A stretch of 64,000 bases of DNA from Saturnia japonica (GCA_033032175.1 CM065323.1:2542001-2606000); one strand, 5' to 3'; numbered from the stretch's first letter, positions 45,756 to 56,084 are shown. The notes: generated by a model not told the origin, from the letters alone. A program made the numbers and translations.

Positions 45756-46074
45756 TTATATAATAATATTATTTTACATAGTAATGTATTACATGGCCTC
45801 AGTGCTTATACGTGTAATCCACCATAGTTAACATTCTATTCTAGAAAGTTTAAAAAATCATTAAATAAAGTTTTTATGTATAGACAAAATACCTTCTATA
45901 AAATGTGACCAATAGTGGATTGAAAAATAAGAATCTTTAGTTTCTTTCCTCTTACTCTCTTAAAGTATTTTACTGTGAGGGACAGCATCTGAGGTAGATA
46001 CCGTGTTTATATTACAAGTTCAAGGACCATATCAAGCGGGTTTTACTGTCAAAAGGTTATTATAGAGTGGATCA
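45756..46074. other. No gene seen
   Basis: AT-rich spacer. Confidence 0.4.
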
Positions 46075-46325
46075 TTATGTGAATGATAGTGATGTCTGGA
46101 AGTGACTCCCTCTCTGTGCATCCACTAAATTATTATTATTATTGTACCTAATATATTAACACTTGTACAGTTGAAAAAAAAGGTAAAACTGATCGTTTTT
46201 CTTACTGGTTCTTCTCGATGTCTGGGATGTTTTACGAACCGGCAGTAGTGTTTTGACGTTCATAAGTGCCTTCTTAGGGCCTAAATTGAATAAATATTAT
46301 TTTTTTTGTGATTTTGAAAAGCGAG
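46075..46325 (+). repeat. Dispersed repeat, family K
   Basis: Counterpart of 9985-10190 in the opposite orientation, with 'ctccctctctgtgcatccac' at its start and 'gggcctaaattgaataaat' at its end. Confidence 0.75.
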
Positions 46326-46544
46326 CAAATCGAGCCCTCTCAAATACATCCTTGATAATTTAATGTATGTTCGCAAAAACCTACGCTGGATTTATTAAGC
46401 GATTGGTTTTAATACTAGAAATAAACATAAACTGATTATACTATGTTTTAGATTCGGAACGATTATTATAAAACGCCGTAGCAATATTTTAGTTATGATT
46501 TTTTTCTTCAGCAATTCGCCCTTACTCTTATTATAATTCAATTA

Positions 46545-46735
46545 AGATGGCAAACAAGCATACGTTCCGCCAGATGGTAAGTGGCTACCGTGGTATCAGT
46601 AACGCGTTGCCGACCTTGAAACCCCATATCCCAAGGGGTTCTGGAAATTGGCTGCAATCTTCTGTAGGGTGAAGGTATTCCACCAGTCAGACTGAATACC
46701 GAATCTCCAAATTAATTTTACAGCTCAGACTAGCT
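46545..46735 (+). repeat. Dispersed repeat, family D
   Basis: 'gatggcaaacaagcatacgt', 'agatggtaagtggctaccgt', 'cgttgccgaccttgaaaccc', 'ggggttctggaaattggctg', 'cttctgtagggtgaaggtat'. Confidence 0.75.
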
Positions 46736-48247
46736 CTAAGATTCGAACCCGCGACTGTCAGCTCGCTACCACTGAACTATTATCGCTATAAATTTATTAC
46801 TATAAAATAAAATGTTTTTATAAAACTTCTAAACGATGTTTTAAAGAATTAACTTCAACGTCATATTTTTTATGATACCATAAAGTAGATTAATTATGGT
46901 TATCTATATTAATAAATGTGTAATTCTGTTTGTACATAAAATTTTTTTTCGTATTTTATATTATTATAGGCAGATATTCTATCGAGCAATGCTCTCAATT
47001 TTTTTTTTGTTGTTCTGACTTTAACATGGAAGTGACTTGACTGACTTTTATAAAATTGTGTATACGAAAAGTAACACGTCATTCCACTATTGATAATATA
47101 TTTTTAAATCGTAAAAATAAAAATATTACAAAATATTTTCTTTTTATTTATTGGCGACCAATTTTGGTGAAATTTTGTCTATGTTATTTGTCACTCTGAT
47201 ATTGATAAAGACAATTTTTAGAAAAAGATAACCAATTTCAAGGATATTGAAGACTTCCCCGGTGTGTATTTGATGTCGAAAGTCCAATGCTAATGAAATC
47301 AATATGGGAACAACCTTGAGGTATCAACTTTCTAAAAGAACAATAAAAATCACGTAAATTGTTTCTTAAACAAAGAAGTTCATAAATAAAAATATATATT
47401 GTATATACTTACAATCGAATTTAAAATCTCCTCCTTTTTTGAAGATGATTAAAAATTACCAATAACACTTTCAAAAGACATAAAATATGAGTGTAAAGAA
47501 AATTAATAGTAAATGCGAGCAGAACAGAGCAGCTAGTCTTAACATAAAAATCTTGAAATATTTTATGTTTTAAAATAAAATGTATCATATATAACGTAAT
47601 ATTTATTACAAAATTCATAGAATCATAAGTTATGTTGCATTTGAGAAATAATTTTTTTTACACTAGCTCGACATAACGACTGCGCTATATCTGATAGAAA
47701 ATACAGTGCAGACCAGAAAAGAAATAGGTGACCTCACCATTTAATCGGCTTTTAGAAATGCCTTCTCACGCCTCGTTTGAAGGACCCTATACCGTGGAAG
47801 AGAAAGAAAACGGTGGCTGGGGGAGGCGATACCAAATCATCACAGTACGGTAAAAAACGAATTTGCTAACGTATTTTGTTCTTGCTAAGATTTATGCTAC
47901 CGGGTAGCGGTAGCTTCGTATACCATCAACTCACGTGATTTTGAATTGGAAGAGAGATGATGGGTCAAGAATGCACTTTTATGGTATGTCAATATATTTT
48001 GTGTTTTTACTAGCTGAAGATCGCAACTTCTTCGTCGTCACATAAGAGAGTGAGAGAGAGGGGGTCGTAGGGCACCTATATTACAATAATAAAGGAGCTG
48101 TAACTTTTTTTATTTTGCTGCGGAGTTATTTTTAAACTGTGATAACTGTGAAATCAATTGATGGAAAGGTCAATTTTGTTCAAAATTAAATACTTGTGAT
48201 GAATAACGTATTTATTTCGATAATTAATACTGTAGAAGAACTATTGC
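46736..48247. other. Repeat debris, no gene
   Basis: 47220-47345 is an inverted family G end. 47700-47830 ('ggaagagaaagaaaacggtg') resembles a LINE C-terminal tail. 48015-48060 has a GA-rich run. No coding sequence recognised. Confidence 0.4.
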
Positions 48248-48408
48248 AAAGGGAGGATCCTCCGACCAGACGGGTGTTATGTCTGGTGGGCAGCTGCCCA
48301 ACGTATACTCAACGATTGAGTTAATTTCTATAGTGCAATGTAGGATAGTAGGATGCGTCTTATGTGGCTCGATAGATGTCGCTGTGTCGCTATGTAGTTG
48401 TCGCTACA
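48248..48408 (-). repeat. 3' LTR remnant of the CsRn1-type element
   Basis: Consists of two blocks that are separate in the 5' LTR. 48304-48408 (105 bp) differs at one position from 49362-49466; 48248-48303 is about 90 percent identical to 48958-49014. The 347 bp between them in the 5' LTR and about 48 bp at its end are missing. Confidence 0.75.
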
Positions 48409-48425
48409 TCACTCCTCTCCGAGAC
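48409..48425 (-). other. Polypurine tract of the CsRn1-type element
   Basis: On the minus strand 'ggtctcggagaggagtga' abuts the TGTAGCGACA start of the 3' LTR, the expected position of the plus-strand primer. Confidence 0.6.
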
Positions 48426-48489
48426 CGGAGGTCGATAGCAGGTTGAGTCGTCCATACATCTTGTGATGCTTGCCGGGCCAGTGGAATGA

Positions 48490-48625
48490 TCCAGTGAGTC
48501 GGAACCAGATGCCGCATAGTTCACGGTGAGTCGGAACTGTTTGCGGTGATGCCCCCAGTGAGTCGGGGTGATGCCCCAGTGATTCGGGGTGATGCTGCAA
48601 GAATGCTCCAGTGAGTCGGAATGTT
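48490..48625. repeat. Short minisatellite-like repeats
   Basis: At least five imperfect copies of 'cagtgagtcgg' within about 135 bp; two carry 'ggtgatgcccc' spacers. They account for the repetitive HWG-type peptide in open frames here. Confidence 0.8.
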
Positions 48626-48896
48626 GCAGTGCTGCGTAATGACTGGCTGCTGCGTCGACCAGGAGAGAAGTGCGTCTCTGCTTGCTGACCGGCCGAAGTG
48701 CAGTGTGCTGTGCCAAGGTCGCTGAGAAGGCTGTGGGTGATGACCCAGAATGCGCGTCCGCTGCATGCTGGTGGTCAGGATACCCGAAGTAGCCGTGGAT
48801 GCTGGCTGGCTGTATGACTCCCTGCTCGAAAGCTTGAGGAAGTGATGATGATGTCACGATCTAGCTGTGCAAAGAAGGTTGCGCTGACGTTCATGC

Positions 48897-48908
48897 TCGG
48901 GGTCACCA
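48897..48908 (-). other. tRNA-Trp primer-binding site
   Basis: Minus strand TGGTGACCCCGA: complementary to the CCA end plus acceptor stem of insect tRNA-Trp (12 of 12), then diverges. Position immediately inside the 5' LTR. Confidence 0.75.
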
Positions 48909-49466
48909 GTTTAGCGGAGGTGAGGAACATAGAGTAAAGTTCCTCATCTGCCATAGAAAAGGGAGGATCCTCCGGCCAGACGGGTACTATGTCTGGCAGG
49001 CAGCTGCCCCAACGGTTGTAGTTTTTTTTTTTTTTTTTAGAACTGACTACACTGTTAGCCTTAGGCTCTATCGTCAAACAGAGCGCTGCGGCTTACAGCT
49101 TCACCGGACTTGGCGAGCCTTAGGGCACTCAGCGCGAAAGTTTGTGACGACCGCACGAGGGTGCCAGAGTGGCCGAACCTCGGCTCGTCGTCGCGAATGC
49201 GAAAAAGTCGCGATCTAGCTAATTCCCTAATCTTATGAGAATTCGAGCTAACTAATATATACTCATATGCACGTTCCCCTCCTCCTGGGAGGAAGGAGTG
49301 GACCATGCGTATGTGTATTTGTTAATCGGAATGGTTACGGTTGTAGTCGGGTTCTTGTAAATATACTCAACGATTGAGTTAATTTCTATAGCGCAATGTA
49401 GGATAGTAGGATGCGTCTTATGTGGCTCGATAGATGTCGCTGTGTCGCTATGTAGTTGTCGCTACA
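48909..49466 (-). repeat. 5' LTR of the CsRn1-type element
   Basis: 558 bp on the minus strand from TGTAGCGACA to the primer-binding site. Contains a TATA-like box, an A17 run (T's at 49022-49038) and a perfect 12-bp palindrome GGAGGATCCTCC near its end. Confidence 0.7.
49255..49261 (-). promoter_or_regulatory. TATA-like box in CsRn1-type LTR
   Basis: Minus strand TATATAT in 'gagtatatattag', about 205 bp from the LTR start. The 3' LTR lacks it because of its internal deletion. Confidence 0.4.
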
Positions 49467-49559
49467 ATACCATGTTTATAAAAACACCGTCGCAAATAAT
49501 TCATTATTTTAGAACAAATTTTACTACCATAAAAAGGTTATATTGAGTCAACCTTAAAA

Positions 49560-49895
49560 GATACCCATATGCTATCGCGGACTTCTTTTTAAAACTTTTT
49601 AAGGGAAACAAGTCCGTTACACATCACTGTTGCATAACTTTAACCATTTACGCAGCGGACGCAATGGAAGTTCTCAAAAGGCATAAATTTTCCCCGTTTT
49701 TGCAACAATTTTCATTGATGCCCCGCTCAAATTTGTCATAGCATGATTATAATATATATATACTATAGCCTTCCTAGATAAATAGGCTATCCAACACTAA
49801 AATCTTTTTTCCTTTCGAACCAGTAGTTCCTGAGATTAGCGCGTTCAAACAAACGAATACACAGACTCTTCAGCTTTATAATATCAGTGGAAATT
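49560..49895 (+). repeat. Dispersed repeat, family F
   Basis: The fullest copy: 'atgctatcgcggacttcttt', 'gttgcataactttaaccatt', 'gcgcgttcaaacaaacgaat', 'agactcttcagctttataat'. Aligns with 1-290. Confidence 0.75.
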
Positions 49896-51303
49896 CAATT
49901 TTGAAAGTGCCTTTTTACCTCTTTCTCAGATGCTTCGAAGTTTCGTTTCATCTTACTCCGTTCTCCGTAATTTAATATTTCAAACTTAAATTTCATAAAA
50001 TAAAGCTGAGAAAAATAAAATAGCTACTCTGTTTATATATATCGCACCATCAGTATCTTACTTCGAGTAAAGGATCGAAAGCCGATCTCGAAATAGATAG
50101 GAAAATGCTGTAAAAACGACTAAATATTTGCATGTGAAATGTCAAGTGAGTGAGGCTCCAGTTGATCTAAAGCCTTGTAGGTTGGTTTGACCTTCTCGAA
50201 ATATCCAATTTGCATTCGATTTGGGTAAATATGATCTCTGTTTATCAGCAAATGGGGCCATGATTTACACTGACGGCTATTGGTATTTTTTGCTTACAAT
50301 TTTTAGGAATTTTTTTGCCAAGTATATATGATAATGTAGATAACATCATATATAAATGAAGCGGTACCCCGCGGCTCCGTGCGTGTTTACTTAGTAATTA
50401 GTTTCGTCTCGTAATTTTATTTTTATTCATAATTATTGTCAATTCTTAGCTTACCTATAACGGAATGACATACAGCCTCCATGGACGCATTTTAATTTTA
50501 TTTTCGTTGTCAGTATTCGTTAGTGTTTACGCAAAAGAACATTGCTGTAGTCAGTGTTGTTAAAGTGAGTTCATACTGTAATGCCCTCAAAACAGGATGA
50601 TTTGCATAATCAGCTGTTCTTGGCCTGTAAAAGCTCTCATGCTGACTTGGCTGTTACGTAACGTTTAAGTACGGGGAGGGGGTATAAAAAAATGTTACGG
50701 CGCGTTACATGGGGGGGAGGGATGATCAAAAATCTTCAAAACTTCCGTTACGTAATAATTGAACGTCCCGTTTAGGAGTGGAGCAGTATCTATGAACTGA
50801 AAAAAATCTGTCGAGCTTTAAGGACGTAGGTACGGGAATTATTAACAACGATAGGCTAAACGGGTGGAGTGTTTAGCCGAATAAATTCAACACAAGTGAA
50901 ACCGGGGAGCACAACTAGTATCCAAACGTTCTTATACGTGACATTGTAAACCCGAACTGTCCCGGGGGTGTCTAAGCCGCGCTTAACGAAAATAGGCGAC
51001 GCTGTCTGACATACATCAGATAAATTCACTAACATTTTAGAGTTAGATTTAGGGTAATCCTTTAAACCTTGAACTAAAACGTAGGGCGGTTTTATACTGA
51101 TCCATAGGTAAACCAATTTGAACGTTCTATCCCAATATCCATGACTTCATCTTGAATGAATTGGGATGCGTTCTTTATTCTACAGAGAGACTTTAACACT
51201 TTAACAAATAGTATTTTTGTTGGCACACAATTTAACAAAATTTAATTTTAAATATCGATTTAAGCAGCATTTATTATACTTAAAAAAATCGTATAAGCTT
51301 TAG
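49896..51303. other. Repeat debris, no convincing gene
   Basis: 50345-50490 has a 'ggtaccccgcggctccgtgc' repeat end. 50640-50785 is a repeat with 'ggctgttacgtaacgtttaa' and 'ttccgttacgtaataattga', a palindromic type common in insects. The minus-strand open stretch 50856-51116 (86 codons) matches nothing I know. Confidence 0.35.
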
Positions 51304-51376
51304 ATGAGATTTTTATTTTTAATTTGTGTTGTTATATTATCATTCGTCTACTGGTTGGAAGTCCATGCGTCTCAAG
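51304..51376 (+). other. Possible signal-peptide exon
   Basis: From ATG 51304, MRFLFLICVVILSFVYWLEVHASQ resembles a secretion signal with an A-x-A-like cleavage site, and the next bases are a good splice donor, CAAG|GTATCT (51377). A small first exon ending just after the signal peptide is a common layout for secreted insect peptides. No second exon is recognised and unspliced reading soon runs into poly(T). Chance is a serious alternative in AT-rich DNA. Confidence 0.2.
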
Positions 51377-51529
51377 GTATCTTGTTGAAAACCAGCGCTC
51401 CAGTACTGCAAAGCAAGCCGTACGAAAGACTGTTAAATGGGCTATACAATCTGATTAATTATATAGATTATGATTTTTTCTTCTTTTGTTTTTTTTTTTA
51501 GTATAGAACCAGCAATAAACGTTTCTATT

Positions 51530-51780
51530 ATTTTCGTTCTTATTAAGCGACTTCAACAAAAGACGAGAGGTTACTCAATTCGAATGTATATTTTTTTAAT
51601 GATGTGTTCAGCCATAATTTCTTTGTTTATGTACGGATTTGGATGATATGCTATGGGATATCTCAAGGATGGACCATTTTTCAATTTCATTAGCATTGGA
51701 CTTTCAACAGATACATAAGGGAAATCTACAAAATCATTGACCATGGTTTTCTTTTTTGGTAAAAATTGTCTTGTTAAATT
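51530..51780 (+). repeat. Dispersed repeat, family G
   Basis: 'gcgacttcaacaaaagacga', 'tgtacggatttggatgatat', 'gggatatctcaaggatggac', 'agatacataagggaaatcta'. Confidence 0.6.
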
Positions 51781-52454
51781 AATGTGCTTTTCAAACGTGC
51801 TTTGTCACGACATTCGACGACACATTATAACGCATATTAACTTAACCGCATAATGTAATGTGTCTTAAAAGTTACTCTCCTTCTGCATCGATACAAACTA
51901 TAACTTCTTTATACAAAAATAGCTAAAAGTGTAATTTATTTCTTTAAGGGCTATCAATAGTTATGAAATAGCTTTTAATAGAATAATAAGAAATATTTTA
52001 GTTTTGAAGATATTTGGTTATATAAATAGAGCAATAGTAAGGCTGGTTTAAAATTACAAATTAAAAGATGAAAAGTGATAAAAAGGTAACCATTTCCAGA
52101 CTGCCCACGACGGTACTCAAGTTTCGTCAATCTTGTAGGTTCTTAGCCAGCGTCCCGATATTTTCTACAACTAAGAACATACGCGCGTACATTATATTGC
52201 CCATAAAAGGGAAGTAACATGACACTAAGTGCATCAACCAAAGAGTGTCTCTAGGCAAAACATCGTGAGGTTGTTTGTTAAAGAAAATTTTCGTTTTAAA
52301 TTAGTCTTGAAAATAGTGACGCGGTGGAGTATCGAGAGTAGGGATACAAGTTAAAAAAATAACTATCCATATTTCTATCAAAGGCATGAATATATTAGAT
52401 GCTTTAAGTCGATATTATCAATATTGTTAGTATTTTTAATAAGACAAATAATTT
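51781..52454. other. No gene seen
   Basis: AT-rich DNA with nothing recognised. Confidence 0.4.
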
Positions 52455-52640
52455 TTAATTGAAGCTCTGCTCCTATTGGTCGCAGCGTAATGTTGTATAT
52501 TCTATAGCCTTCCTCGATAAATGGGCTATGCAACACTAAAATAAGTTTTCCATTCCAACTTTCCAACCAGTACTTCCTGAGGTTAGCGCATTATACCAAA
52601 CAAACAAACTCTTCAGTTTTATAATATTAGTATAGATTAT
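52455..52640 (+). repeat. Dispersed repeat, family F, 3' part
   Basis: 'gctctgctcctattggtcgc', 'agccttcctcgataaatggg', 'ccagtacttcctgaggttag', 'caaactcttcagttttataa'. 5'-truncated relative to 49560-49895. Confidence 0.7.
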
Positions 52641-52935
52641 TTTTGGATATTAAAGATAATGATTAGGACTATATATTTTTCTTTGCAACTTATTCCAATA
52701 AAGCGTTAGTCGCTCTTGCCTTTAAAATTAAAAATACGTTGGATTGGCAACGATGCTGTGATATAGCGATCATAGGTAGATGCCTCAAGGCTATTTTATA
52801 TGTTAAGCTTAGAACCTTGCATCATTAAAATGATTCAGAAATTGAATTTAAAAAAATATTTTAAAGATTCACATATTTTTCCCTATTTAACATTTTCTTA
52901 TACCTACTTATATTATCGTATTTTCAGCTTTATCA

Positions 52936-52986
52936 TATCGATGTAGGTATCGATAATGTTTTGTCGATATTTTCAGATTATCGATA
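52936..52986. promoter_or_regulatory. Cluster of four TATCGATA-type motifs
   Basis: TATCGATG (52936-52943), TATCGATA (52948-52955), TGTCGATA (52962-52969) and TATCGATA (52979-52986) within 51 bp. TATCGATA is the core of the insect DREF/BEAF-32 binding element found at housekeeping promoters and insulators. Here it lies about 150 bp upstream of a family H repeat; a TATCGATA at about 63670 stands in a similar relation to the family H copy at 63405-63525, so it may belong to that element. Confidence 0.4.
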
Positions 52987-53089
52987 TTTATTTGCAAGCC
53001 TAGTCGAGTGTTATATACGTGGAGGGAGTTTGGGTTATACTGTTATGTTTTGGTTTTTATTTTAATTAATAAACTTGTGTTATTTGGCC

Positions 53090-53310
53090 TTATTCTGCGT
53101 CATATAGGCGGCATTGTACGTAATGTAATTTGTTTAATAAACACAAGTGAAGTGGATTATTAATACTAACCGAGAAAATGAGGTTTAGCCTTAAAAACTC
53201 CTTGGAGAGTTTTAACAAGGAAGACACCGTGTTGTTAGAGCTATGTTTGAAGATTTCTAGTTACGTGATATTAGCAGAATTGTGGATAAACACAGTTGCC
53301 TTTAAATAAT
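53090..53310 (+). repeat. Dispersed repeat, family H
   Basis: 'acacaagtgaagtggattat', 'aactccttggagagttttaa', 'caaggaagacaccgtgttgt', 'gatattagcagaattgtgga'. Confidence 0.65.
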
Positions 53311-53433
53311 TATAAAGAGATAAGTTTTGTGTGTTGGGATACCTATTCAGTTGCGTTACGTACCTATTCTAATTTATCATCATCTTGTATCATTTTATTT
53401 ATCTTTGTTATTATTATGTATTATTATATTTCA

Positions 53434-53615
53434 TCATCATTGGCTTAGTGGTCGTAAGCGCGGTGGCTATGCTCGAGATCCTGGGTTCGAATCCCAGTTC
53501 GAGCAATGTGTTATTGAGTTTTTCTATGAAATTCTCAGTAGCAGCTTGAAGTTTGGTGTTATGCTCGCCCCCTTACTACATGGGACCTCAGAATACAGAA
53601 CAAACCAGAAGCCGC
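53434..53615 (+). repeat. tRNA-derived SINE, family A (best tRNA-like head)
   Basis: Perfect A box TGGCTTAGTGG (53441-53451) and B box GGTTCGAATCC (53484-53494). The body runs through 'attctcagtagcagcttgaa' and 'ctactacatgggacctc', where the copy ends. It lacks the family tail, so it is 3'-truncated or rearranged. Confidence 0.85.
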
Positions 53616-54479
53616 GTTCATGAATAATTACATACGCTGCACTGTGTCCAAAACGATACGTACGTCCCGCACCTGCCCCACTTCCCATACGTATAATGTT
53701 GCTAACTCGGGAGCGGTTTCCCACATTTTGGGGTAGTCTTATAACACTAAAGAAAAGATATTTTTAAAAAAATATTTATTTATTTATATGGATTGCTTTT
53801 TAATTTTTTTAATATACTTTTTAAAGATTCGTACTTCTTGGCAAGTCTGTTGTATTTTTGTTGTAATGTTTTCATTCGTCGAACATGTTGTTCACAAAAT
53901 AATTGTTTTCGTCGTAATTGAGATTTAAGTTTGACCTTTCTCGGCGTATCAAACACAGATTCCAAATCAGAAATATTGACATCACCGATCTCTGAGTTCG
54001 ATCGCGCAGGAGATTGTGGTTGTGTAACCTGAAATGAAAAACCTTAAGTTGTATGTTGTTGTATCATGTAATAGATTAACAAAAACTTTAATTAAATACA
54101 GAATATTTCTGCCGTACAAGGCATGACATTTCAGTCCTCATGGATGGAAACGCATTAGTAATAGCACTTTGTGCCTAAGCTTGCAAATGTCCATGGGCCT
54201 TACTTAGTTTATTTTACATTTATTACTGTTACTACTAGTGTTTATTTACTACATTAGTTTACTTGTAACTAAGTATATCGATTAAGTGCCTTGTTTGCCT
54301 TTCAATATTTTAAAAAAAAATTAAACATTATTATCATAGGTGGGTACGCACATTGTCCGATGTCGAAGGTTTAGACGTTTCTATGTGTAACTCGGAAAAT
54401 TCTGGTGTCAAGGCCAAATACTGAAATAGAACGTTAGTATTATTCATATATTTAATTCACCGAAGTTTCATTAGCCCGG

Positions 54480-54600
54480 AATCTGAAATTTGCGCCCGGT
54501 TTAGGCTCGCCCCTTATCACGATGAGGGACGGATAAGCTCGACGAAAAGTGGGAATACTTGTTATACCTTTGCATACTCTTTCGGGGATTACAGGCGTGA

Positions 54601-54602
<2 letters not shown>
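54480..54602 (+). repeat. SINE-like tail fragment in THAP intron 2
   Basis: 'tttgcgcccggtttaggctc', 'gccccttatcacgatgaggg' and 'cttgttatacctttgcatac...ggggattacaggcgtgag' resemble a diverged family A tail. It ends at the AT microsatellite. Confidence 0.5.

Positions 54603-54636
<34 letters not shown>
54603..54636. repeat. (AT)17 microsatellite
   Basis: Uninterrupted AT repeat of about 34 bp inside the intron between THAP exons 2 and 3. Directly after a SINE-like 'caggcgtgag' end, so it may have grown from the SINE tail. Confidence 0.95.
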
Positions 54637-54641
<5 letters not shown>

Positions 54642-55284
54642 GACCAAAACCTTACTTCAAAATACATGACAAACATTTTCACCAGGAGAGATACAATATA
54701 AATATAGTAATTATTATGACTATATCTACCTTAGTTGGATTAGCTGCTTTCCTCAGTCTTTTCAAACCACCTTTTGTATCATAAAAATATTGCGCTTCAA
54801 AGTGAATTGAGCAAAGTACGCTCCGGCTTGATGGTTACCAAAACTCATCTAGCCGTGCTCTTTGTATGACTTTCATCCAGTCCGATTTTCTATTTTCATC
54901 AGCAGGGAAACTAAAATTACAAAGGTTCTATATACACAAAAATAGTAAGTATTCTACACGAGTATAAAAAAAAAATGGGTAAAATTTTCGATGAAAATAA
55001 AATGGCAACACTTAAAAAATGGACGCGTAATTTTCTAAATGTAAAATAAATTAAACAATTAAATAAATATACTTTAGAATGCGCTACTTACAGATGAAAT
55101 GTGATCCCATCCTGTTTTTTTATAATCCCTGCAGCATTTTTACATGTAGGAACAACACAAGACGGCGTTTTAAAATTAAAATTGGCACTTGTACAATACG
55201 TCACGACGCGCTACTTACAAAGGAGTGACTAATCGCAACAACGTCAAACCACTCTATTTAAGAGTGGTTTTTGTATCTTCAGTT

Positions 55285-55405
55285 TTATGTGCGTTCGCGG
55301 TTTCTGGTTTGTTCTGTATTCTGAGCATGGGACAAACATACTCGGCGAACTGTAGGTGTACTTTAGTACATCTCTGCCTAACCCTTCGGACACAGGCGTG
55401 ATGAT
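55285..55405 (+). repeat. SINE family A, 3' part
   Basis: 'gggacaaacatactcggcga', 'actgtaggtgtactttagta', 'ctctgcctaacccttcggac', 'acaggcgtgatgat'. Preceded by 'ggtttctggtttgttctgta', the reverse complement of a stretch at 53586-53612. Confidence 0.75.
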
Positions 55406-55447
55406 ATAACATGTTATACAAATAAAAAAGAGGTAGAACACAAAAAT

Positions 55448-55693
55448 TTTTTTTGGAGATTTCTCTCTACTTGGAGCAGTCCGGCTGGTGGATTACCTCC
55501 ACCCTACAGAAGATGCAGCCAAATAGCCTAGTGTTGTGTTCCTGTGGTGAGTAGGGTTTCCAGAACCCCTTGGGGATGGAGGGTTCAAGGTCGGCATTGC
55601 GCTGGTGATATCTATGATGGTTATGGTATTACAAGCGTTCATAGGCTGCGGTAGCCGCTTATTATCAGGCGGGCCGTATACTTGTTTGCCAAT
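55448..55693 (-). repeat. Dispersed repeat, family D (well preserved)
   Basis: 'ggagcagtccggctggtgga', 'ttacctccaccctacagaag', 'tggtgagtagggtttccaga', 'ccccttggggatggagggtt', 'ggtagccgcttattatcagg', 'cgggccgtatacttgtttgc'. Confidence 0.8.
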
Positions 55694-56084
55694 TTTTTTG
55701 TATAAAAAAACATACACATCAAAAATAGTAATACGTTATTCTCGCGCACAATCTCACCAGCCCGTCCACGGATATATGAAGTAACTTCACCATAAATAGC
55801 GATCTTTTATAAACGATTTTTATGGCTTCGATAAACAGATGCCGCGTACCAATTTCCTCCTGAACTACGAATAGATCTGATTTCCATCGTCAAACTAAAT
55901 GAAGTAACATTGTGATGTTGCTTGAAAATATTACTCTTAATTTTTAAATGAAGCGAGAAGAAAAGATAAACTGTCATTAGCTCCGTCTAGAATCACATGC
56001 TTCAATTGAATTCTTTAATTTCTTGCGTTTCTATTAAAACTAACGATCTCCCTAAGGTCGAAATTCGACCAGCGACTTTTTGAT
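55694..56084. other. No gene seen
   Basis: AT-rich spacer. Confidence 0.4.

Larger units (their letters stand above)
48248..49466 (-). mobile_element. Internally deleted Ty3/gypsy element, CsRn1 type, minus strand
   Basis: Read on the minus strand: 5' LTR (49466-48909, starting TGTAGCGACA), a primer-binding site TGGTGACCCCGA complementary to the 3' end of insect tRNA-Trp, about 490 bp of internal DNA, a purine tract (GGAGAGGAG) and a shortened 3' LTR (48408-48248). The tRNA-Trp primer is the signature of the CsRn1 group. The internal region is far too short for gag-pol and holds only fragments and a minisatellite, so this is a non-autonomous deletion derivative. The GC-rich composition contrasts with the flanks. 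No target duplication found. Confidence 0.75.
53780..55168 (-). pseudogene. THAP-domain zinc-finger gene, four exons, probably inactivated
   Basis: Exons on the minus strand: 55168-55092, 54910-54730, 54420-54352, 54028-53780, every junction GT-AG and all phases compatible, 192 codons including the stop. Exons 1-2 encode a THAP DNA-binding domain: CVVPTC (C2CH cysteines 4 and 9), TFHLFPADE, W, and CSIHF supplying the last Cys-His. Exon 4 holds a DTPRK motif and a basic coiled coil (QKYNRLAKKYESLKSILKKL), as in short THAP proteins. AATAAA motifs overlap the stop. Two lesions: ACG where the usual Met-Pro-Ser-Cys start is expected (55166-55168), and TAA in frame at 54835-54837 within the domain. 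Retained introns rule out a processed copy. Either a decaying host gene or sequence errors. Similar proteins bind DNA and regulate transcription. Confidence 0.75.

Noticed and set aside
48390..48857. 155-codon minus-strand frame and overlapping frames in the miniature LTR element
   Set aside because: All three frames of the GC-rich minisatellite region are open; the peptide is repetitive and may contain only fragments of gag and pol ends. I do not call a functional protein.
50856..51116. 86-codon minus-strand frame
   Set aside because: No recognisable domain, no flanking splice or promoter signals that I trust, and it adjoins repeat debris.
53327..53623. 98-codon plus-strand frame
   Set aside because: Overlaps SINE family A and begins with a chance open stretch in AT-rich DNA.
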